Positions 1-11,766 of a stretch of 64,000 bases of DNA are shown one piece after another; the stretch's first letter is position 1, and every line of letters starts with the position of its first letter. The translations under genes and the position numbers were made by a program. This DNA is from Raphanus sativus (Eukaryota; Streptophyta; Magnoliopsida; Brassicales; Brassicaceae). Where the stretch lies: assembly GCF_000801105.2 (NCBI RefSeq), contig NC_079517.1:4154001-4218000 (forward strand), given 5' to 3'. The notes below the pieces were generated by a model that had not been told where the DNA came from, ran no database searches, and saw only the letters and a list, made by a program, of their open reading frames with translations.

Positions 1-1
1 A

Positions 2-85
2 GCTAGAAATGGTTGTTTAGCTGATACGGATGAGAATGAGCTAATCTACTATGGTGAAGAAAATGATTATCGTCTAGCCAAATAA
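2..85 (+). CDS. possible 3' end of an unknown coding exon
   Basis: An open frame enters from the left edge and stops at TAA (83-85), giving 27 residues that end in RLAK and are rich in acidic residues. It may be the last exon of a gene outside the window. By gene order the left neighbour could be the Tudor/PWWP-type gene next to ASG2, but I do not recognise the sequence. It could also be a chance open frame. Confidence 0.2.
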   Translation, partial: ARNGCLADTDENELIYYGEENDYRLAK

Positions 86-609
86 ATTTAATTGGAACAT
101 TTAACTATCCTACCATCAAATGTTACTTGAGGTTTGACTGGATTTGTTATATGAATATTAGATTAATCGAAAAAGTGAATATATATACAGTGTAATACCT
201 AAAAACGTCCATCGTGCTTTAGCTAAATAGATTTTTCGTAGTTATGTTTTAGCAAATCCGTAGTATTTGGCGGACTCGCGTCTTTAGAACTTTAAAAATT
301 AGTATGCACACATTTGTTAAGTTGGTCAACAGTATGGAATAAGATTGCATAAAACATCTTATCTCTCTATGCATATATGTTCTTCTTTTTTTTGTTACAG
401 AAGCATAGATGTTCCATATATAGATATATACTTGGTGCCTTCTTGTGGTTATGTAGTTGTTGACTTGATATCACAAATGTGTACAAAAGACATACATGTA
501 TATTTAGTTAAAATGAGCAAAACTAGAGCACATAACTTATTGTGAATTTTGTGATGAGTTCTGGCGTCTTTATGTACAATTGTGATATATACAGCGTAAG
601 TGACAAATC
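86..609. other. spacer, nothing recognised
   Basis: AT-rich DNA with no convincing exon, RNA gene or element ends. The open frame at 345-545 has low-complexity composition and no recognisable motif, so I treat it as chance. The stretch could hold the 3' untranslated region of a gene ending at 85. Confidence 0.4.
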
Positions 610-614
610 TAGTT

Positions 615-787
615 TGGAATGAAGAATAAGTTATCTTTTATTGAATGAATGAGCTTGGTTTATATACCAAGATAAGTAAAACAACAATAGGAAATCAGTA
701 AAGCTATTACGGAAAAGGAAATCATCTAAAAATTTTATCTAAACTGAATTAGTATGATTCCTAAGTGATCTAGGAATCCTACTCCAA
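615..787 (-). repeat. 3' LTR of the mini-copia
   Basis: Left copy of the 173-bp LTR, which is the 3' LTR because the element lies on the minus strand. It differs from the right copy at one base near the outer edge and one base in an A/T run near 733. The polypurine tract abuts it at 790-800. Confidence 0.88.
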
Positions 788-796
788 TACTCCCCC

Positions 797-1528
797 TCAA
801 GTTGGAGCATGAATATTGTTAATGCCTAATTTGGGAAGAAATGCATCAAACTCCTTGCGACCTAAGGCCTTCGTAAGTATATCCGCAAGCTGATCATGAG
901 TTGATACATAAGTTGTCCGAGTCGTTCCTTTTGCAATCTCATCACGGACAAATTGACAAATGATGCCCATGTGTTTAGTCTTTTCATGGAGAACTGGATT
1001 TGCACTAATATGTAAGGCAGATTTATTATCGCAACAAATCGTCATTGGCGCTGCATGATCAATGCCGAGCTCAGACAAGAGTCCTTTGAGCCAGATTAGT
1101 TCTTTAGTAATAGCACGCATTGCCCGAAACTCAGCTTCAGTGGACGATAGAGACACAGCGTCTTGTTTCTTAGTCTTCCACGTGATAGGAGAAGATCCAC
1201 ACTGAATAATCCAACCAGACAATGAACGATGAGTAGTAGGACAAGCTCCCCAGTCGGCATCACACCAACCTGTGATAGTAAATGTTGTTTCAGCCCGAAA
1301 GAGAACACCTTGTCCAATGGTCCCTTTGAGATACCGTACGACTTTTACTGCTGCTAGCCAATGTTCTTGACGCGGACGTTGCATAAATTGTGAAAGAATA
1401 TGGACAGAATATGCCAAGTCTGGACGGGTAGCAAGAAGATAGATGAGTCGTCCCACAAGTCGACGGAACCGTTCTGGATCTGCGAGCAACTCTCCCTCTG
1501 TTTTACCCAATCTATGATTCTGATCCAT
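797..1528 (-). CDS. copia reverse transcriptase C-terminus plus RNase H, free-standing ORF
   Basis: Uninterrupted 243-residue frame. The first third matches the region after the RT catalytic core of plant copia polyproteins (RRLVGRLIYL, RPDLAYSV, LSQFMQ). The rest is RNase H: WCDADWG, SLSGW, the SSTEAE box, CCDNKSA and the HEKTKHM motif, ending in the usual ADILTK tail. The RT YVDD catalytic box is not present, so no polymerase activity is expected. The start ATG (1526-1528) directly abuts the 5' LTR and overlaps the former primer binding site. This suggests that one internal deletion joined the leader to the end of pol while keeping a readable frame. A full polyprotein of this family would exceed 1,200 residues. 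Confidence 0.85.
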   Translation of the reverse strand: MDQNHRLGKTEGELLADPERFRRLVGRLIYLLATRPDLAYSVHILSQFMQRPRQEHWLAAVKVVRYLKGTIGQGVLFRAETTFTITGWCDADWGACPTTHRSLSGWIIQCGSSPITWKTKKQDAVSLSSTEAEFRAMRAITKELIWLKGLLSELGIDHAAPMTICCDNKSALHISANPVLHEKTKHMGIICQFVRDEIAKGTTRTTYVSTHDQLADILTKALGRKEFDAFLPKLGINNIHAPT

Positions 1529-1701
1529 TGGTATGAAGAATAAGTTATCTTTTATTGAATGAATGAGCTTGGTTTATATACCAAGATAAGTAAAACAACA
1601 ATAGGAAATCAGTAAAGCTATTACGGAAAAGGAAATCATCTAAAAACTTTATCTAAACTGAATTAGTATGATTCCTAAGTGATCTAGGAATCCTACTCCA
1701 A
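1529..1701 (-). repeat. 5' LTR of the mini-copia
   Basis: Right copy of the 173-bp LTR, 5' in element sense. Near-identity with the left copy indicates a recent insertion, or a recent copy of an already deleted element. Confidence 0.88.
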
Positions 1702-1706
1702 TAGTA

Positions 1707-2269
1707 AGACTGCAAACTTTGAAGTTGTTGGTTCTTCAATCATCAGTAGGATATATATTTTTTGTATATACCAAATTCTTTTGGCAACCAGTGATCAGTA
1801 TACCAAGACTGTGTTTCTTCAGTTTCATTACCAGTTAAAAGTTCATGTTTGGTTACGATAAATAGATAAAGAGTAAAGCGTGACACTTTGTTATATGTCA
1901 TTGACGTGGAATAGACTTCATTCCTGCGCAGGGATGGATAAAATTCATGACGATGATTCTGTGAAAATAGACTATAAATTTTGTTTAGTTGATGTTATTG
2001 AACTGCAAAAAAAAAAGAAGAATGGCTTTGATGTGTGTTGAACACATGATATTCAGATCCATCACTGCATGCCGAGGATCTTGCTGTAGAGTATGTAGAA
2101 ACTTACTTGAAAAAGGAAAAGACATAACAAGGTCGAGTTCTAGATAATATGTTCGATTTTGCTTTTTGTTAGGCTGGTTAAAAAGTTTTTATAGTTCTCT
2201 ATCCTGATTATTTTTACTTTTAAAGGATTTTATAATATGATTCTCTATTTCGGAATAAAATGCAGAATA
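1707..2269. other. spacer, nothing recognised
   Basis: AT-rich non-coding sequence between the mini-copia and the 15-bp direct repeat at 2270. I see no exon, element terminus or RNA gene. Confidence 0.4.
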
Positions 2270-2284
2270 AATATTGGGCTGTTC

Positions 2285-2777
2285 TTAGCCTGGTTTTTCT
2301 TTCAGGGATTGTTGATCGACCTTGCTTTTGTTAGGCTCAGGGTTGGTCTTGTGTTGCTGATTTGTGTGGGCCACCTCAGTCTTCGATTATCTTTTGGGAG
2401 TGTTAAATCTTCCCTTACCTCTGTCCAACTGCTTTAAGTTAATTTGAATAACATTTTTCTCTTGGGTCTTTAGAATAGTTCTTGTAAGGCTAACCTCTTG
2501 TCTTTCTTGTGGGGGATGCAAAGTTCTTAATTTGACCTTCTTGGGATCAAATTAGGTGGATTGATGGCTGATTCTTACTTTTGTTCATTGTGTTTCTCTA
2601 GTGGCCTGTTCAGCTGTTCTTCTCTTGTCCTTCTGCTCATATTCAGCTGCTGCCATTGGCTTTGGCTTGCCCTTAAATCATTAGGGCTTTTGATTCCCTC
2701 AAAATGACTCGGGCGTTGTACTACTATCCTTTGTTTATGTTAAATGGAAATATTATTCTACAGTGAAGATAAAAAAC
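2285..2777 (+). mobile_element. retroposon-like insertion between 15-bp direct repeats
   Basis: The 15-bp string AATATTGGGCTGTTC occurs exactly at 2270-2284 and again at 2778-2792, and it brackets 493 bp. The right end of the insert is A-rich (GATAAAAAAC). Long target duplications and an A-rich 3' end are typical of LINE-driven retroposition. The T- and G-rich insert has no recognisable protein or tRNA-like head, so it could be a truncated LINE, a SINE or a retroposed transcript. Confidence 0.5.
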
Positions 2778-2792
2778 AATATTGGGCTGTTC

Positions 2793-3095
2793 ATACAAAC
2801 CTATAATTCTACTACAATTGGGCCGGAAAAAGAAAATTAAATGAATTTGTTAATTTAGAATGACGGACCCCAGTCAACCTCACCGAGTCACAGTAATTAA
2901 ATCGTAAAGAAACGAACGGTTCAGATGTGCTGGGAGTACATAGATACCAAACACATGTGCGCAGAGAATCATACAGCAGTAGAATGATCCAGCGGGTACG
3001 GTAAAAAAGCGTCAAATAGCAAAGGCAAGAGGCAAAGAGCGAGATAGCAAAGGGGCATATATTATTTTTGATCGGTGGTGACGATCGCTATCGCG
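2793..3095. promoter_or_regulatory. upstream and 5' leader region of the ASG2-like gene
   Basis: Intergenic stretch just before the start codon at 3096. It must contain the promoter and leader, but I cannot place a transcription start. The segment around 3020-3060 is purine-rich. The minus-strand frame at 2812-3015 has no recognisable motif. Confidence 0.4.
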
Positions 3096-6000
3096 ATGGA
3101 GAATCTAAGGTTTCATGATGGGAACATCTTCAATCTCCTCCACTCAAGGTCCACGGAGCCAAGTCATGTACGTTTCCTTTTTTTTTGTTTTCTTCTTCCT
3201 CTGCATACTTTTCCAACTTCATTGCTGGTAGGGTTTTTAAGTTACAGCGCGCGAGTTTTTGATCACACAGAGCAAAAACTAATTGCGTTGTTTTTGTGTG
3301 TAGGAGGTTGATCAAAGAATGCAATTACATTCGTCCTTGGTTCGGAGACTCTCTCAAGAACAGGAACTCGAGGTTTTGCAATTATTTATTACTTTTTTTA
3401 TTTTTTATTGGATTGTTTATTTATCTTAATAAGATGGATTGTTTATTCTGTTTGTTTGTTGTGTGTGTGTGTGTGTGTGGCAGGGACATCAAGGCTGTGT
3501 TAATGCTATCTCATGGAACTCTACTGGATCACTTTTGGTATCTGGATCAGATGATTTAAGGGTATATCAGTTTCTTTTCTTTTTAAGATAACATTAGCTT
3601 AAACATCCTTGTAATCTTACTTTTAGCGTGTTTGGTTTGCTTAAGATGTCTCAGAGAACAATTTATAGTGAACCAAAGTGGTGTTTAGTGGCTCAAATTT
3701 CACATTGTTGTTTCATAATTGATTTGGATGAGAGTGAATGATTGTAAACTATAATTCATTTGAGCATCTGATTTATGTTGAGAGGTTCTGTAGTGTTGAA
3801 TGTTAAATCATTTTTGTAATTTGCAGGTCAATGTTTGGGATTACTCCAGTCGAAAGCTTGTGCATTCTGTAGAGACAGGGCATACTGCCAACATATTCTG
3901 TACCAAGTTCGTCCCTGAAACCTCTGACGAGCTTGTGGTTTCTGGTGCTGGAGATGCTGAAGTATGTTAAAACTCACTTCTTTTTGTGTTGTGCTTTCAT
4001 TTGGTTTTGAAATTTAGTATTCAAATCGTTTTCTTGTTATTAAAAGGTTAGGCTGTTCAATCTAGCCGGGTTAAGAGGTAGAGCAGACGATGACAATGCC
4101 CTTACACCGTCAGCAACGTACCAATGCCACACGCGGAGAGTGAAAAAGCTAGCTGTAAGACCTCTTTTCTAATAGGTATTTGGGTCTTCCATTTTCAGCT
4201 GTTTGTTTTATCAGATGTTTTTACCATTCATGTAGGTCGAACCAGGCAACCCCAATGTTGTATGGAGTGCTAGTGAAGATGGGACTCTGAGGCAGCATGA
4301 TTTCCGTGAATCTACCTCTTGTCCTCCCGCTGGTTCCGCTCACCAAGATTGCCGCAGTGTTCTTGTAATATTCAAATTTGGTTTACATGTTGATAGCTCT
4401 TGAATTTTGCAAATTGAAGCCTTGTTGAATAGCTTTGAGTTTTGCAGCTTGACCTGCGAAGTGGAGCCAAAAGAGCACTAGCTGATCCTCCTAAGCAAAC
4501 TCTATCCCTGAAGTCGTGTGATATAAGTGCCACAAGACCACACCTACTTCTCGTTGGTGGGAGGTATTTGCGTTAATTAACTCCTTTTTGTGAATCAGAT
4601 TTCTCTCCTTTTCCGTTAATTAACGCCTTGTTCTTTTCTTCCCTCTCTGACAGTGATGCATTTGCTCGTTTGTACGATAGAAGGATGCTCCCTCCGTTGA
4701 CATCATGTCGGAAAAGGATGTCTCCGCCTCCATGTGTCACTTATTTCTGTCCCATGCATCTCTCTGAACGTGTTAGTTTTATTTGATTGATATTAAGATA
4801 CTCTGCTAGTTCAGCATTCATGTGTTCTTATTCAAAGGTTTTTTTTTTCATTCGAACTCACTGTCCACTACGTCTTTGGAATATTTCAGGGGAGAACAAA
4901 TTTGCACCTAACTCATGTAACTTTCAGTCCTAATGGTGAAGAAGTTTTGCTCAGTTACAGCGGGGAGCATGTGTACCTGATGAATGTAAATAATGGTATT
5001 TACAATTTACATGCTTGCTGCTTTAAGCTTAATTTTCGTGAATATTTTAAATTATGCGGTATATGCCTGCATTTGCTAAGAGAAGGAAGTGAATGTTCAT
5101 CTAGGAATGAAACTTTTGTTTTGATTCTTATCGCTGTACTTTGCATCTTTCGGTTACGCTAAAGTCATTTTTCCTGCATGAATACCCTCCATGGAACATA
5201 TGGATAGTTGTTGTTTTTTGTTGAGGATTTATGGAGCCCCTTTGGCAAATAGATTAAGAATGAAAACTGTGTTAACCACAAGATTTTTGCTTACTTTTGT
5301 TGTGTACATTCCTCTTTGAGCTGGCAATCTATAATATACCACTTAGTTTAGATATATTTGTTTGTGCTAGATATCTTCGAGAGCACCTTTTACATCCAAA
5401 ATCTCAGTTCTTGAAACATTTGCTGGTTTATTTGATCTCAATATCTGTTGATTCTTTCCTTTGTTTGCTACTTGTAGGTGTTGGAACCATGCAATACACA
5501 CCAGGAGATGTAACGAACTTCTTTTCTTTGAGTAACATTCTCCATGATGTAGAATCTCCACCTCAGGTTTCCACCACTCAAAATGGCTTTCACAGAAATG
5601 GCAACGCTATAGTGGTACGCAGATCCCTTTTGTAACTGTTCCATAAGGTGACCTTGTCGTCCAATTTGCTTAGTGCATCTGACTCTATTCTTTTCAGTTA
5701 AAGAAGTGCACCGAATTGGTAGAACTTGCTAAAAGGTCTTTAGAAGAGGGTACGGATATTTTCTATGCAATTGAGGCAGCTAATGAAGTTCTGGATGCGC
5801 ATTCTGATGATATTGACTCCGCGCTAAGGCATGAATGCCTTTGTACCCGTGCCGCAATGTTGCTCAAGGTCCTTAAAAAACTGGTGCCTGTAATTACCTT
5901 GAATCCCTCCTCGCTGATAATCTCAATCAGTTGAATCCTTTATTTTCCAGAGGAAGTGGAAGAATGATGCTCATATGGCCGCAAGAGATTGCCAAAGTGC

Positions 6001-7889
6001 TAGGAGAATTGATGCTTCGTCTTTTAAAGCACATTACTACATGTCTGAAGCATTGCAGCAAGTAAATTCATAGCTCTGGTCACTGTTAAAAGTTTTAGTG
6101 TACGATCTGACATAGCGTTGGTCCTGCAATAAGCATTTATTTTAGTCACCTTTCCGTTTTCTTGTATATTTGTGCTTTCACACAGTTGGGGAAATGTAAA
6201 GAAGCTCTAGATTTTGCGACTGCTGCACAACAATTGAACCCATCGGATGCCGATATAGTGGCAAAGGTGGAGAGCATTAAAAGGGATCTTCAAGCAGGTT
6301 TGTGACCTTTAGTCTATGTGTTTTCGTGTAGATGAACTGCTTAGTTGTTACATGTATTTTCTTGCTGTTCCTACTTAGTTAATTAGTTGGTATGTTTTTG
6401 ATTTTTTAAGAATTGTAATAATTTGTTATTAGTAGTCTATGAGGAGAATAGTCGTATGCATGGATTGTTAGTGGAAATAGTGTTGTATGATGTGCGTCAT
6501 CTTTTTGTTCTTTTGATTGACAAATCAGCTGGAACTGAAAAGAAAGAGGAGCCAGAAGGAGGAACTGCTAGAGTACTTTCTTTGAGCGACATACTTTATA
6601 GATCAGAGGCGAACAGTGACAGTTCGCATGATATGTCGAGATCAGAAGGAGACCAGTCTGATTATGAGGAGGAATTGGAGGTTGATGTTCAAACTTCCAT
6701 GTCGGATGATGAAAGAGGAGATCCAGACTCGAATGCTATGCGTGGTAGCCTAAATCTAAGAATTCATAGAGTAAGTGATGATGATAAGCCCAAAGAAAAT
6801 ACTGGTGATAATACTTCCTCAGGAACTGCATCATCATCTCAAAATGATAGAACCTCTTATCAGGTTAGTTTTCAGATTCTGATAATGTTTGATTGTATTT
6901 CAAAACAAAACAAACTTAGCATATTGGATGTGTCTTCCAGTTAGTATTTGATTTCTCTTGTATGATGTGTTTCATATTCCTCGTTAACTTGATGTATGCC
7001 CCCATTGGTTTCTTGGTGTCCTAAGCCGGAGGGAGCCATTGATTTGAAGCGTAGATATATTGGCCACTGTAACATTGGAACTGATATTAAGCAAGCCAGT
7101 TTTCTCGGCCAGAGAGGTAGGTTCTTTGTGTTCTAAATTTTATATAATATGAATACAATTCCAGTGTGGTAAGGAAAAGCTTACATAATTGACTTTCTGT
7201 GAACGTTTATTACCACATTTTAGGTGAATATATTGCGTGTGGGAGTGATGATGGTAGGTGGTTTATATGGGAAAAGCAGACGGGGAGGCTTATGAAAGTT
7301 CTTGTTGGCGATGAAGCAGGTTTTTTTTTTGCCCTTTTTTTGTTTATCACTTCTTCCATTAATATATAATTCACTTTTTCTCGAATCTCATTAGTTGGCT
7401 AAAAAAATTAATCTTTTGTTTCTAGTTGTAAACTGCATTCAGTGTCATCCGTTTGACAGCGTTGTAGCAACTAGTGGAATCGATAACACAATAAAGGTAA
7501 GAAAGTGCAGAAAAGCTTTCTATTGGAAGTTTTTAATTGAAGAGCTTTTAAACTAACATTTGGAAGTTCAAAAATGTGTGTGTGAAGATGTGGAGCCCAA
7601 TCGCCTCAGTGCCATCGATTGTAGCGGGTGGATCAGCTGGACCTGCAACAGCCAATGTAGTGGAAGCAATGGAGAGTAATCAACAGAAGCTAAGCCGCAA
7701 TCGAGAGAACCCTCTGTTAGTTTTTCTGTGATACTAAAGCAAAGGCGGAAGGAATCAGAGTTCATAAATAAAGTTATATTTTGGTGTTTTGTTTATCCAT
7801 TTGGCAGGTCTGTGGAGCTTTTGCAGAGGTTTAGGATGCAAGAGTTTGCAGAAGGGAACTTTCACCCATTTGAATGTACTCAGAGCTAA
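3096..7889 (+). CDS. ASG2: WD40 and TPR protein, DDB1-CUL4 substrate receptor type (ASG2-like)
   Basis: Nineteen exons: 3096-3167, 3304-3372, 3484-3561, 3827-3961, 4047-4154, 4236-4364, 4448-4563, 4654-4771, 4890-4995, 5478-5614, 5698-5868, 5951-6061, 6186-6297, 6529-6863, 7026-7116, 7224-7319, 7426-7496, 7588-7715, 7808-7889. All have GT-AG introns and they add up to 754 residues. The N-terminal half holds WD40 repeats (GHQGCVNAISWN, SGSDDLRVNVWDY, SGAGDAEVRLFN, WSASEDGTLRQHD). TPR-like helices follow in exons 11-13, then an acidic serine-rich linker in exon 14, and a final pair of WD40 repeats (GSDDGRWFIWE, ATSGIDNTIK). This split layout is that of Arabidopsis ALTERED SEED GERMINATION 2 and animal WDTC1, receptors of CUL4-DDB1 ubiquitin ligases. 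In Arabidopsis ASG2 affects seed germination and abscisic-acid response. The start is the first ATG and opens with MENLRFHDGN, as in homologues. The gene looks intact. Confidence 0.93.
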
Positions 7890-9751
7890 AAAAAGCAGAA
7901 GGGGAATGTATAGGTAAAAAGGGAAAGCTTGCTTTGTGAAGGTGCTGGTGGAGTATGGCTTTGAATATGAATAATGAATAATAAAGTCTGTGTGACTAAG
8001 TTTTCAAATGCAGCAGAAGCTTTCTCCCTGTAAAACTCATCAACAGCTTCCTTTAAGCCTTTTTTTACTTGTGTTGTATACTGTATAGTTTGATATTTAC
8101 TTCTTCTGGGTGCAAGATATAAACCTCCTCTCTTCTTTTGAAATTTAGTTTTTTATTTTATCATGTTTCGTTTGGAGAGACACAACACAAGTGTCTTGTT
8201 TGAATATTGATTGTTAGTATAAACTATGACCAGCTATACTTTAATTTTCACTGGTCCAACCTACGTGCTTCTGCATTACTAGATCTTCTTAATGTATATT
8301 GGTTAGTAACGTACGAATTCCTAACTAATCGTTCCAAAAACATTCTTTACTGAACGCAGTATGTAATATTAATTGTTGAGATAATTGTTTATTGAGCCTC
8401 ACAAAGCAAGAAACATGTCTTCAACTTTTAGAGTTTCCTTTCGGTTGAGAATTCATAAAGAATGAAGTTTCTTATTTGATATTATGTAGGGTTGATTCTT
8501 TCTTTTTTTTTTAATATAATTTTAAAGCGATGTCAGCTTTTCTTTCCGATATGAAAAGGCATGTGATGAAGATGAAGTATATGCATGAACCGTATCATAA
8601 TACTAAAAAGGTGTTTTTTTTTCAAAATTAACTTTCTTTTCTCGAGCACTTTTAAAGGCACTTGTTATTGATATTTTCTCTAATAGCTATTTAAAATACT
8701 GAGATTATTTGATCTACTATGTAGTATTTAGTTTGTTATAAATAGATTTCGAACTTTATATAAAAATTAGGTAGAATATGCTAGTTTATGAAAATGGTTA
8801 AATTAAGCTTAAAATTTTTATACGAATGGTTGGGTGGAACCACCTAATAAGATAAGGGGACAAAAGGCATTCGACTGTTGGAGAGAATTATTGACATTAT
8901 TTTAAGGTGTGTTTAGAAGTTTTTGTCAATAATTGATATATCCTTGAGAGTTACTTGAGACCCTGACGGTATTACACTATTATTAATAAATAAATAATAG
9001 TTGATATATCCTTGAGAGTTATTTATTTAATGGCGTCCGATCAAATATATTATTTACAAGAATTATGTAGACTATAGTATAATATATTAATGAAATAGTA
9101 AATATTTATTTATTTAATGTAAAAATATATTATTTACATAAATCTTGTGATAAATTGCATAAATCTCGTAACATATATTATTTATAGACTATATATAGTT
9201 TTTTATTTAATGACGTCTAATAATATGTAGACTATATTATTTACAAAAATATTTTATTTCAGTTCATTGTTGTAATTTGTTCCAGATGTCCATTTTGAGA
9301 AGGTTAATGAATATGTAGATATATAGTCTATAGCATTCTATCGACTAAAGTAACTTACAAAAATAAAACATCTTAGTTTGATGATAACATTAACGTTTTA
9401 AGGTTTTACAAAAGGTTGTATATTTTTTTCAGAAAGATTTATAGTACGTACCATATGACGATATGCATTTACTAATTTATCTATTTATTCCATTTGACCT
9501 TGATGGTTTTACAATTAATTTTTCATATAAATTGATTTATTCCAGCTACAATAAATATTGCGTTGTTAATTTGTAGTAAATTATATACACCAAATGAGGT
9601 GATGGAAAAAAGTATATTATCAAGTATTCTTTTAAATAACGCATATTCATTTTGACCTCGTCGAAAAAGATAATTGGATTGTTTGATATTTCTACTTTTT
9701 ATTACACCATTTTTAGACACCACAATGAATACAAATAATTTGATAGTTATA
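7890..9751. other. long AT-rich spacer with local direct repeats
   Basis: The first 120 bp after the ASG2 stop contain an AATAATAAAG polyadenylation-like string (about 7976-7986). The rest is AT-rich. A 21-bp direct repeat (TTGATATATCCTTGAGAGTTA) lies at about 8934 and 9001. A motif around TTATTTAATGRCGTC recurs near 9025 and 9205. I see no gene or complete element. Confidence 0.45.
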
Positions 9752-9753
9752 TA

Positions 9754-9989
9754 CTCCCTCTGTTTTTTAAAGATAAATATTTTAGAAAAATAAATTGTTT
9801 CACAAAGATGTATTTTTTATGTTTTCTATACAAAAATTGCAAATTTCAATAAAATTGATTGAATTTATTGAAAGACTATTGGTTAAAATGCATTGAAATT
9901 TGATAATTTTTAAAAATGATGTATAGTTAATGTGTTTTCTTAATATGTGTGAAAACACTAAAACATACATTTTAAAAAAACAGAGGGAG
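9754..9989. mobile_element. Stowaway-type (Tc1/mariner) MITE
   Basis: The 236-bp element starts CTCCCTCTGTTTTTT and ends in its inverted complement AAAAAACAGAGGGAG. It is flanked by TA dinucleotides at 9752-9753 and 9990-9991, the target duplication of this group. It has no coding capacity. This is the widespread CTCCCTC Stowaway family of plants. Confidence 0.88.
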
Positions 9990-9991
9990 TA

Positions 9992-10443
9992 TATCTTTGT
10001 CGGGTTATTTGATAGCTATTTTTAACTGTATAAATTTTAAAATTGACGAATTGGCGTGACAGAGAAAGATTTTGATATATATATATAATATATTATGTTG
10101 ACAGACAAAAAAATATATAATATATGATTTTATTATTATGTCAATCTTATTGCGGAGTGAGTGGTTTATTACGTGATTGAAAGAGTGACGACGAGTAATA
10201 TAAAACGACGACACCTCATAACTTCTTCTACTCAGTTTGTGTATGGCTTTTGTTCCCCATACTGCACTCTTTACCATCCTCGCTATATCTCAACTCTCTC
10301 ACTTTCAATGGTGAACATGAAACTGCACTTCTTCAGCAGTGACTGTGAGAGTATTATACAGCTTCTCTTAATCATCATCCGTTCACTCTAGTCTATCCCT
10401 TTTTCATAATAAACTTCGACACAACAGTACTTATAAAATATCA
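9992..10443 (+). promoter_or_regulatory. upstream and leader region of the CIPK gene
   Basis: AT-rich upstream DNA that becomes pyrimidine-rich (CTCTC, CTTCTTC) from about 10280, as is common in plant leaders. An upstream frame (10161-10391) ends before the kinase start and may be a uORF if transcription begins far enough upstream. That is not established. Confidence 0.35.
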
Positions 10444-11766
10444 ATGGAGGAAGAACGGCGAGTTCTGTTCGGAAAGTACGAGATGGGAAGGCTTTTAGGC
10501 AAAGGAACCTTCGCCAAGGTCTACTACGGCAAAGAGATCACCGGTACTGGCGAGAGCGTCGCCATCAAAGTCATCAACAAGGACCACGTCCTGAAGAGAC
10601 AAGGTATGATGGAGCAAATCAAACGCGAGATCTCGATCATGAAGCTCGTTCGCCACCCAAACATCGTGGAGCTAAAAGAAGTGATGGCCACGAAGACCAA
10701 GATCTTCTTCGTCATGGAGTTCGTCAGAGGCGGCGAGCTTTTCGATAAAATCTCCAAAGGCAAGCTCCGCGAGGACGCGGCCCGCAGGTACTTCCAGCAG
10801 CTCATCTCGGCCGTCGATTTCTGCCACAGCAGAGGCGTCTCTCACCGCGACCTGAAGCCCGAGAACCTCCTCCTCGACGATAACGGAGATTTGAAGATCT
10901 CCGACTTCGGACTCTCCGCGATGCCGGAGCAGATCCTCCACGACGACGGACTGCTCCACACGCAGTGCGGAACGCCGGCGTACGTGGCGCCGGAGGTGCT
11001 CCGGAAGAAGGGGTACGACGGCGCCAAGGCGGATATATGGTCGTGCGGCGTCGTTCTCTACGTGCTCCTCGCCGGATGCCTGCCGTTTCGCGACGAGAAT
11101 CTGATGAACATGTACCGGAAGATCTTCAGGGCGGATTTCGAGTTCCCGCCGTGGTTTTCGCCGGAGTCGAGGAGGCTCGTCTCCAGGCTCCTCGTCGCCG
11201 ATCCCGATCGGCGGATCTCGATGCCGGAGATCATGAGAACGCCGTGGATCAGGGAGAACTTCGCGCCGCCGTTAGGTTTCGAGATCGAACCGATCGACGA
11301 AGAGGAAACGACGGAGCCGGTTTCGCCGAAGTTCTTCAACGCCTTCGAGTTCATCTCCTCGATGTCGTCGGGGTTCGATCTGTCGAGCTTGTTCCAGAGC
11401 GAGAGGAAGCTTCGATCGGTGTTCACGTCGCGGTCCTCGGCGGCGGAGATAATGGAGAAGATCGGAGCGGTTACGAAGGAGATGGACATGAACGTGAAGA
11501 CGACGAAGGATTTCAGAGTGAAGATGGAGGGGAAAACGGAAGGGAGAAAAGGACGGCTGTCGATGACGGCGGAAGTGTTCGAAGTGGCGCCGGAGATGTC
11601 AGTTGTGGAGTTCTGCAAATCGGCGGGAGATACTCTGGAGTACAATAGGTTTTACGAAGAAGTTAGGCCTGCGTTAAACGACATCGTTTGGTCATGGCAC
11701 GGCCATGATAGCGCGGTTAATCAAATACCCGATGGTCAGGGCACGGTTAACAGCAGTATACTTTGA
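10444..11766 (+). CDS. CIPK5: CBL-interacting protein kinase (SnRK3), CIPK5-like
   Basis: Intronless 440-residue serine/threonine kinase. The kinase domain (about residues 14-268) has the glycine loop GKGTFAKVY, catalytic lysine in VAIKV, the [11 protein letters not shown] catalytic loop, DFGLSAM and APE. The activation loop runs between DFG and APE. The regulatory part has the NAF motif ([19 protein letters not shown], about 300-318), which binds calcineurin B-like calcium sensors and holds the kinase inactive. A PP2C-interaction region ([14 protein letters not shown]) follows. CIPKs relay CBL calcium signals to ion transporters and stress responses. The intronless structure is typical of one CIPK clade that includes CIPK5, and the position matches At5g10930. 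The local GC content is much higher than in the flanks, as in many intronless plant genes. Long antisense frames over the gene are by-products of that GC bias. Confidence 0.93.
   Translation: MEEERRVLFGKYEMGRLLGKGTFAKVYYGKEITGTGESVAIKVINKDHVLKRQGMMEQIKREISIMKLVRHPNIVELKEVMATKTKIFFVMEFVRGGELFDKISKGKLREDAARRYFQQLISAVDFCHSRGVSHRDLKPENLLLDDNGDLKISDFGLSAMPEQILHDDGLLHTQCGTPAYVAPEVLRKKGYDGAKADIWSCGVVLYVLLAGCLPFRDENLMNMYRKIFRADFEFPPWFSPESRRLVSRLLVADPDRRISMPEIMRTPWIRENFAPPLGFEIEPIDEEETTEPVSPKFFNAFEFISSMSSGFDLSSLFQSERKLRSVFTSRSSAAEIMEKIGAVTKEMDMNVKTTKDFRVKMEGKTEGRKGRLSMTAEVFEVAPEMSVVEFCKSAGDTLEYNRFYEEVRPALNDIVWSWHGHDSAVNQIPDGQGTVNSSIL

Larger units (their letters stand above)
615..1701 (-). mobile_element. 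miniature Ty1/copia element with two LTRs
   Basis: Two 173-bp direct repeats (615-787 and 1529-1701) flank 741 bp holding only the end of a copia polyprotein. I count two differences between the repeats. On the minus strand the repeat runs from TTGGAG to CATTCCA. The 3' LTR is preceded by a classic polypurine tract (TTGAGGGGGAG, on + at 790-800). Just after the 5' LTR is a degenerate tRNA-Met-like primer site (TGGATCAGA) that overlaps the ORF start. Candidate 5-bp target duplications are 610-614 and 1702-1706 (TAGTT/TAGTA, 4 of 5 match). Gag, protease, integrase and the N-terminal part of RT are absent, so any movement would depend on a helper. Confidence 0.88.

Noticed and set aside
2237..2437. 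A 66-residue leucine/valine-rich membrane protein
   Set aside because: It crosses the left border of the inserted 493-bp segment, so the frame was made by chance by the insertion.
10965..11648. Long frames on both strands over the CIPK gene (for example 227 codons on + and 195 on -)
   Set aside because: They overlap a clearly conserved kinase and have no domain. GC-rich codons of the intronless gene leave other frames open by chance.
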